Source: an uncultured Sphingobacteriales bacterium
Lineage (GTDB): Bacteria > Bacteroidota > Bacteroidia > Chitinophagales > Chitinophagaceae
Reading direction: 5' to 3'
Length of the DNA: 19,307 bases
Assembly: GCA_937991535.1 (NCBI GenBank)
Contig: CALKHN010000058.1
Location: 1-19,307, forward strand
Shown here: positions 14,743 to 19,307 of the stretch, piece by piece
Layout of the letters: each line of letters starts with the position of its first letter
How positions within the stretch are numbered: position 1 is the first letter of the stretch
The notes under the pieces: model-generated
Database searches by the model: none
What the model was told of the DNA's origin: nothing
Seen by the model: the letters and a program-made list of their open reading frames with translations, nothing else
Made by a program: the position numbers and the translations under genes

Positions 14743-15894
14743 TTTCAGGCAGATCATTTGTTTACAGGATACCAACTTCTTGACCATTCCCATATCCTTG
14801 TTACCGACGAAGGCGGAACAGTTGTGGATATTGTAACAGGAGAAGCAGGCAATGATATTCAACAGTTCAGCGGCATCCTCATGCCCGGGCACATCAACTG
14901 TCACTGTCACCTGGAGCTTAGCCATATGCGCGATCGCATTCCTGCCGGGCAGGGTCTTACTCATTTCATATCTTCTGTTATGGGATTCCCCAAAGCCAAC
15001 CAGGCAGAAAAAGAGCTGGGTATGGCTTTAGCAGATAAAGAAATGTATGAAAATGGCATTGTGGCCACAGGCGATATCTGCAATCAGCGCCTTTCTATAC
15101 AGCAAAAAGCAAAAAGCAAAATACAATGGTACAATTTCCTTGAGCTAACCAACCTGGATGATGCAAAAGCAGAAGAACTTATTGCGCTATATAACAACAT
15201 GGCAAATGAGTTCGAAGAAGTACTGCCCGCTACTTCCCATGTGGCACTATCGCCCCATGCCATCTACAGTGTGTCGCCGCTTACTTTTTCTCTTATCAAT
15301 AAAAATACCAAAAACAAAACGATCACCATCCATAACCAGGAATGCGCCGACGAAGACGAACTGTTTACCCATGGCAGGGGAAAATTTCTCGGGTTCTATG
15401 AAAGTATTGGCCGCAAATCAATGCCGTTACCTGTTTCCGGGAAAAGCAGTGTGCAAACATGGTTACCCTATTTTAACAATGGTCAAACCATTATCCTGGT
15501 ACACAATACTTATACCAGTGAAGAAGATATTGTTTTCGCCAATGAGTACGCGGCAGCAAATGAACTGCAACTGGCATATTGCTTATGTCCCAACGCCAAT
15601 TTGTATATAGAAGAAAAGCTGCCGCCAATTGACCTGTTTATAAAGCACAATTGCAATATTGTTTTGGGAACCGACAGTTATGGCAGCAACCGGCAATTGA
15701 GCATTACCAGTGAAATGGCGACTATTCATAAACATTTCCCGGGTATTCCTACAGCTACTCTTTTGCAATGGGCCACGCTGAACGGAGCAAAGGCGCTGTA
15801 CCGGGATAGCGATCTTGGCAGCTTTGAAAAAGGCAAAAAACCCGGTGTGGTATGGGTGAATAAAGGCTTCAGCGAGTCGAAACGGATTATTTGA
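14728..15894 (+). CDS. Amidohydrolase family protein, probable deaminase
   Basis: This 388-aa protein belongs to the metal-dependent amidohydrolase superfamily of the chlorohydrolase/deaminase kind. PGHINCHCHLELSH gives the first metal ligands H59 and H61. SPHAIYSVSP (175-184) is a substrate-loop motif. H202 with E205 (IHNQE) are the third ligand and catalytic acid, H259 (VHNTYT) contacts substrate, and D316 (GTDSYGSN) is the last metal ligand. All catalytic positions are present, so it should be active, probably deaminating a purine-like or related cytoplasmic compound. Aminofutalosine or deoxyadenosine deaminase are possible, but nothing here decides it. The N-terminal beta-sandwich strand region (about 5-50) is short but present. 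The gene is divergent from prfA, with the prfA promoter overlapping its 5' end. Confidence 0.88.
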   Translation: MAYCKFQADHLFTGYQLLDHSHILVTDEGGTVVDIVTGEAGNDIQQFSGILMPGHINCHCHLELSHMRDRIPAGQGLTHFISSVMGFPKANQAEKELGMALADKEMYENGIVATGDICNQRLSIQQKAKSKIQWYNFLELTNLDDAKAEELIALYNNMANEFEEVLPATSHVALSPHAIYSVSPLTFSLINKNTKNKTITIHNQECADEDELFTHGRGKFLGFYESIGRKSMPLPVSGKSSVQTWLPYFNNGQTIILVHNTYTSEEDIVFANEYAAANELQLAYCLCPNANLYIEEKLPPIDLFIKHNCNIVLGTDSYGSNRQLSITSEMATIHKHFPGIPTATLLQWATLNGAKALYRDSDLGSFEKGKKPGVVWVNKGFSESKRII

Positions 15895-15941
15895 AGATTC
15901 CTGTCTTTTCACCTTCGCCCGTGAGTGTGTTTTAACACATT

Positions 15942-16016
15942 GGATCATAGGCGCATAGGTTCACATAGGGTTTTGCCTTTTCTATTGTGTCTATGTGTTA
16001 AAAAATCAACGCATAG
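15942..16016 (-). repeat. Dispersed hairpin repeat, copy 3 (inverted)
   Basis: Read on the minus strand this matches the copies at 1-70 and 105-170: CACATAGACACAATAGAA and ATGTGAACCTATGCGCCTAT are shared, but the two halves are in swapped order. Reading on the plus strand, CTATGTG (15991-15997) and CGCATAG (16010-16016) form a stem around a 12-nt A-rich loop, with one G-T wobble. It lies in the 145-bp gap between the convergent amidohydrolase and polA genes. A short dyad TGTGTT/AACACA (15926-15939) sits just before it. Confidence 0.6.
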
Positions 16017-16039
16017 GGCATGGCATATCATCAAAAGCA

Positions 16040-18889
16040 TCAATGCGCCTCCAGCCAGTTTGCCCCTTCTCCCGCTTCGGCAATAACCGGCACCCCATTG
16101 GGCAACGGCATAGCGGTTTGCATACATTCAATGATCAGCGCCTTTAATTCACTCGATTCTTCCTTCAGTGCGTCAAAAACCAATTCATCGTGCACCTGTA
16201 AAATCATTTTGCTCCGCATATTTTCTTTTTTTATCGCAGCATGCACTTTTTGCATGGCCAGTTTGATCATATCCGCCGCGCTGCCCTGGATGGGTGAATT
16301 GATGGCGTTTCGTTCGGCGAATCCGCGTACAGTGAAATTGGATGAATTGATATCCCGCAACCAGCGCTTACGCCCCATCAGCGTTTGTACGTACCCGTGC
16401 TCCCTGGCAAAGTTGATGGTATCGTCCATGTATTTGGTGATCCCCGCAAATTGCTTTTTATAATTGTCTATGATCTCCTTTGCTTCCGTACGGCTGATGC
16501 CCAGGTTATCCGCTAATCCAAATGCGCCCTGTCCGTAAATGATACCGAAGTTTACGCTCTTGGCTTTATACCGCTGTTCTTTGGTAACAGCTGTTTCTTC
16601 AATGCTGTATACTTTTGAAGCAGTAGCTGCGTGAATATCCTTACCATTCCGGAATGCGTCACACATGGCAGGATCTCCGCTGATGGCAGCAACAATGCGC
16701 AGTTCAATCTGCGAATAATCTGCAGAGAGTAATATATGTTTATCATCACGCGGCACAAAAGCTTTCCGTATCTCTCTTCCTCTTGCCGTGCGTACCGGTA
16801 TGTTCTGCAAATTGGGATTATTGCTCGCCAGCCTGCCCGTAACGGCCACAGCCTGCCCGTAGGTGGTATGCACTCTTCCCGTTTTACGGTTCACCAACTG
16901 GGGCAGCGCATCCACGTAGGTAGATTTTAATTTGGTTAGTTCGCGGTATGCTAAAATATCTTCCACAATTTTACTGGAGTGTGCCAGCTTCAGCAACACA
17001 TCCTCGCCTGTAGCATATTGCCCCGTCTTGGTTTTTTTTGCTTTGGGATCCAACTGCAGTTTTTCAAAAAGCACTTCACCCAGTTGTTTCGGAGAGGACA
17101 AATTAAACCGCACCCCAGCCTGTTCATATACATTTGCTTCCGCCTGCTTTGCTTCTCTATCCAGCTCTGCTGAATAGTGGTTTAAAAAATCCACATCAAT
17201 CCTTACTCCTTCAAACTCCATATCAGCAAGCACTTTTACCAGCGGATTTTCTACTTCATAAAAAACCTTCTCCACATCTTTTGCCTTCAGTTCGGGCAAC
17301 AGGGCTATTTTTAGCTGTAATGTTATATCCGCATCTTCAGCAGCATATTCTTTTATCTTTTCCAGCTCCACATCGCGCATATTGCCCTGCTGTTTGCCTT
17401 TTTTCCCAATCAGTTCTTCTATGGGTACAGGCTCATAGCCCAAATACTGCGCGCTCAGCATATCCATACCGCGCTTGCCATCGGGCTCAATTACATAATG
17501 TGCCAGCATGGTATCAAAAAGCGCTCCCTGTATTTCTATCCCATACCATTTTAAAACCAGCATATCGAATTTAATGTTCTGCCCAACCCAGGTGATGTCT
17601 TTTTTTGCAAACAGTGGCTTAAGCAAACCAAGCATTGCAACTGCTTTTTCACGTTCGGTTGAGCAGGCAACATAATACGCTTCGCCGGGTTTCCACGCAA
17701 AGCTCAGCCCCACCAGTTCGGTATCATTGGCATCCAAACCTGTTGTTTCCGTATCGAAACATATTTCTTTTTGTACCAGCAGTTTTTCTACAAGCGCTTT
17801 CAACTCCTGCTCTTCCGTAATCGCGGTATAGGTATGTGGCGTGTTGTGAATATTTTTGCCTTCCGGTAAACTGGTTGAGGCTGCATCTGTACCTGCTGGC
17901 TTTTTTTCGGGGAAGCTGCTTACCGAAACCTCCTCAACATCGGTGTTTCCGAAAAGATCGGTCTGCACAGCCGTGATCGTAACTTTTTCTCCCGCGTTCC
18001 TGGCGGCGACCGGTAACGTTTCTCCCAATATTCTTTGGGCGATTGTACGAAACTCAAGACTGGTAAACACTTCCATCAGCAGTTCGCGGTTCCAGTCCTT
18101 TAATTTAAAATCTTCTTCATGGAAAGCAACCGGCACATCGGTGATAATGGTAGCCAATTTTTTACTGAGTATAGCGGCTTCCTTTCCGTTTCTTATTTTT
18201 TCTCCCAGCGCGCCTTTTATTTTATCCGCGTTTTCAAGTATATTTTCTAAGGTTCCGTATTCGGCCAATAATTTAGCAGCGGTTTTTTCACCTACGCCCG
18301 CAATCCCCGGAATATTATCCACGGCATCCCCCATCAATCCCAGCACGTCCACTACCTGGTCCACGCTTTTAATATTCCATTTGGCACATACTTCCTCCGG
18401 CCCCATTATTTCAACGTCTCCGCCCTGGTAACCGGGCTTGTAAATTTTTATTTTATCGCTTACCAACTGCCCGTAATCTTTATCGGGGGTTACCATAAAC
18501 ACTTCATATCCTGCATTTGCAGCCTGAATGCTTAATGCGCCAATGATATCATCGGCTTCATATCCGTCGAGCTCAACTACAGGAATATTGAAGCCCTGTA
18601 TAATCCGTTTAATATCGGGCAACGCGCTCACCAGGTCTTCCGGCGCCTCCTGCCGGTTGGCTTTGTATTCCGCAAAATCGGTATGCCGTTCAGTAGGTGC
18701 AAGCGTATCAAAGCACACGGCCATATGCGAGGGCTTTTGATTGTTCATCAGTTCCACCAGCGTATTGGTAAAGCCGAACTGAGCATTGGTGTTGCGCCCT
18801 TTTGAGGTAATGCGCGGGTTGCGGATCAGTGCATAATACGCGCGAAAAACCAGCGCCATGGCGTCTAACAGAAATAACTTTTTACTCAT
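16040..18889 (-). CDS. polA: DNA polymerase I
   Basis: This 949-aa protein has three domains. The 5'-3' exonuclease (about 1-290) has FDTLAPTERH, GYEADDIIG and GLMGDAVDNIPGIAGVGEKTA. A variable linker (about 291-350) follows. The 3'-5' proofreading domain (about 360-540) keeps its acidic residues D379 and E381 (DTETTG), NIKFD (438-442) and YAAEDAD (515-521). The polymerase domain (about 550-949) has motif A ADYSQIE (D724), the O-helix RYKAKSVNFGIIYG (R773, K777, F781, Y785) and motif C QVHDE (898-902). Phe at the O-helix position fits normal discrimination against dideoxynucleotides. It removes RNA primers and fills gaps in replication and repair. Proofreading looks intact, unlike in some relatives such as Taq. 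The gene stands alone. No exact promoter was found within 100 nt upstream. Confidence 0.98.
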   Translation of the reverse strand: MSKKLFLLDAMALVFRAYYALIRNPRITSKGRNTNAQFGFTNTLVELMNNQKPSHMAVCFDTLAPTERHTDFAEYKANRQEAPEDLVSALPDIKRIIQGFNIPVVELDGYEADDIIGALSIQAANAGYEVFMVTPDKDYGQLVSDKIKIYKPGYQGGDVEIMGPEEVCAKWNIKSVDQVVDVLGLMGDAVDNIPGIAGVGEKTAAKLLAEYGTLENILENADKIKGALGEKIRNGKEAAILSKKLATIITDVPVAFHEEDFKLKDWNRELLMEVFTSLEFRTIAQRILGETLPVAARNAGEKVTITAVQTDLFGNTDVEEVSVSSFPEKKPAGTDAASTSLPEGKNIHNTPHTYTAITEEQELKALVEKLLVQKEICFDTETTGLDANDTELVGLSFAWKPGEAYYVACSTEREKAVAMLGLLKPLFAKKDITWVGQNIKFDMLVLKWYGIEIQGALFDTMLAHYVIEPDGKRGMDMLSAQYLGYEPVPIEELIGKKGKQQGNMRDVELEKIKEYAAEDADITLQLKIALLPELKAKDVEKVFYEVENPLVKVLADMEFEGVRIDVDFLNHYSAELDREAKQAEANVYEQAGVRFNLSSPKQLGEVLFEKLQLDPKAKKTKTGQYATGEDVLLKLAHSSKIVEDILAYRELTKLKSTYVDALPQLVNRKTGRVHTTYGQAVAVTGRLASNNPNLQNIPVRTARGREIRKAFVPRDDKHILLSADYSQIELRIVAAISGDPAMCDAFRNGKDIHAATASKVYSIEETAVTKEQRYKAKSVNFGIIYGQGAFGLADNLGISRTEAKEIIDNYKKQFAGITKYMDDTINFAREHGYVQTLMGRKRWLRDINSSNFTVRGFAERNAINSPIQGSAADMIKLAMQKVHAAIKKENMRSKMILQVHDELVFDALKEESSELKALIIECMQTAMPLPNGVPVIAEAGEGANWLEAH

Positions 18890-18987
18890 GCCGCTAAGGT
18901 AATTGTTTTGGATTTGAGATTTGCCTCTTTTGTTCAGGAACGAACCATCGTACTTTATTTGGCGCTTTTATGATCTTAGTTTTTGCT

Positions 18988-19085
18988 GTTACTTTTTTTG
19001 CGGAAAAAAAGTAACCAAAAAAGCCGCCCGAAAACGATTACTGCCCGTTTTCGGGAAGAAGCTTCGATGGAGCTTTAATGCTTCT
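18988..19085. repeat. Cluster of three stem-loops upstream of polA
   Basis: Stem 1 is GTTACTTTTTTT (18988-18999) with AAAAAAAGTAAC (19004-19015), 12 perfect pairs and the loop GCGG. Stem 2 is CCCGAAAACG (19027-19036) with CGTTTTCGGG (19046-19055), 10 perfect pairs and a 9-nt loop. Stem 3 is AGAAGC (19057-19062) with GCTTCT (19080-19085), and its loop contains more AGCT-type symmetry. The segment starts about 100 nt upstream of polA, in the 365-bp gene-free stretch 18890-19254. It looks like a non-coding dispersed element; I recall similar T-run/A-run hairpins in Bacteroidota intergenic DNA but cannot confirm this. Confidence 0.75.
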
Positions 19086-19131
19086 GTGGTTTCAGCATCA
19101 TTTCGCTGCTTCTTTCTCACTTTTCAGTAGG

Positions 19132-19158
19132 TCACACAATAGCTATTATTAAGTGTGA
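19132..19158. repeat. Nested dyad in the polA upstream region
   Basis: TCACAC (19132-19137) and GTGTGA (19153-19158) are inverted complements that enclose the palindrome AATAGCTATT (19138-19147). A further pair TCTGAT (19068-offset copy at 19168-19173) and ATCAGA (19182-19187) lies beyond. They may form one unit with the stem-loops at 18988-19085 or be separate protein-binding sites. The remaining bases 19190-19238 show nothing I can name. Confidence 0.4.
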
Positions 19159-19238
19159 GTTTGCATTTCTGATCTGGAGTTATCAGATTCTATATTCTTA
19201 CCAAGTGAGTAATTAACAACAGGCTGGGGTAGTTCTTC

Positions 19239-19266
19239 GTTCACCTCTCTCTTTTCACCTCTCACC
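19239..19266. repeat. Heptanucleotide array related to the one at 12195-12301
   Basis: Four 7-bp units in phase read GTTCACC, TCTCTCT, TTTCACC and TCTCACC. The last two units plus TTCA (19253-19270) are identical to 12275-12292, so both loci carry the same repeat family. The array overlaps the stop of the possible truncated gene at the window edge. Confidence 0.6.
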
Positions 19267-19307
19267 TTCAATGATGAGAAAAGGCTGCACGCCCGGTTGA
19301 ATATTTT
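19255..19307 (-). CDS. Possible 3' end of a truncated gene
   Basis: Reading in from the right edge on the minus strand, one frame gives NIQPGVQPFLIIEGER and then TGA at 19257-19255. The other two minus frames are less protein-like or stop earlier. The last three codons (Gly-Glu-Arg) and the stop are made by the heptad array, just as in the epimerase gene, which also ends in GEGER. Sixteen residues are too few to identify a family. The call rests on protein-like composition and the parallel with the epimerase, so it may be wrong. Confidence 0.3.
   Translation of the reverse strand, partial: NIQPGVQPFLIIEGER

Noticed and set aside
18890..18910. TTACCTTAG upstream of polA as a -7 promoter element
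   Set aside because: It differs from TAnnTTTG in the final block and has no TTG at the right distance, so the polA promoter is left unassigned.
18921..19130. A 69-codon open frame upstream of polA
   Set aside because: It runs straight through three strong stem-loops and is Lys/Phe-rich because of the T and A runs. There is no domain or sensible start, so it is a reading of non-coding repeat DNA.
1..19307. Search for tRNA, rRNA, transposase, phage or defence genes
   Set aside because: None was seen. All recognisable genes are core cellular functions, so no new gene-encoded system is claimed.

Overview
The window looks like a piece of a chromosome from a Bacteroidota bacterium, most likely the Chitinophagaceae group. 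The phylum call rests on three things: several exact matches to the Bacteroidota promoter (-7 TAnnTTTG, some with a -33 TTTG 18-19 nt upstream), little sign of Shine-Dalgarno sequences, and the character of the proteins (rimP-nusA-infB order, short PSD-type decarboxylase, SurA-like double-PPIC protein). The family-level call is an inference from overall resemblance. I see no tRNA, rRNA, CRISPR array, transposase or phage gene. Almost every gene is a housekeeping gene.

Layout, left to right. 1-170: two copies of a dispersed hairpin repeat. 170-871 (-): SDR oxidoreductase. 1002-1697 (+): HAD phosphatase of YjjG type. 1829-4493 (-): a membrane block of phosphatidylserine decarboxylase, CdsA and a CPBP intramembrane protease. 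4652-5674 (+): tRNA-dihydrouridine synthase, converging to within 3 nt on a periplasmic SurA-like foldase (5678-7051, -). 7131-11923 (-): the translation/transcription operon rimP-nusA-infB, with a clear promoter and a perfect dyad in its leader. 12277-13344 (-): UDP-glucuronate 4-epimerase-like protein. 13491-14558 (-): release factor 1. 14728-15894 (+): amidohydrolase/deaminase. 16040-18889 (-): DNA polymerase I with all three domains. 18890-19254: a non-coding stretch full of inverted repeats. 19255-19307 (-): possible end of a truncated gene.

How the genes fit together. RimP, NusA, IF-2 and RF1 serve translation and transcription. DusB modifies tRNA. CdsA makes CDP-diacylglycerol, and Psd makes phosphatidylethanolamine two steps later. 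The SurA-like protein assists envelope proteins. PolA serves replication and repair.

The most unusual material is intergenic. Short tandem arrays with a period of 7 or 8 bp, differing in sequence, sit at the 3' ends of minus-strand genes (psd, CPBP, epimerase, prfA and the possible edge gene). In two or three cases they run into the gene and supply its last codons and stop. One heptad array is split by a GC-rich hairpin. A separate dispersed repeat of about 65-75 bp with a conserved hairpin occurs three times. The prfA/amidohydrolase region has two predicted promoters facing each other across a 22-bp perfect palindrome.
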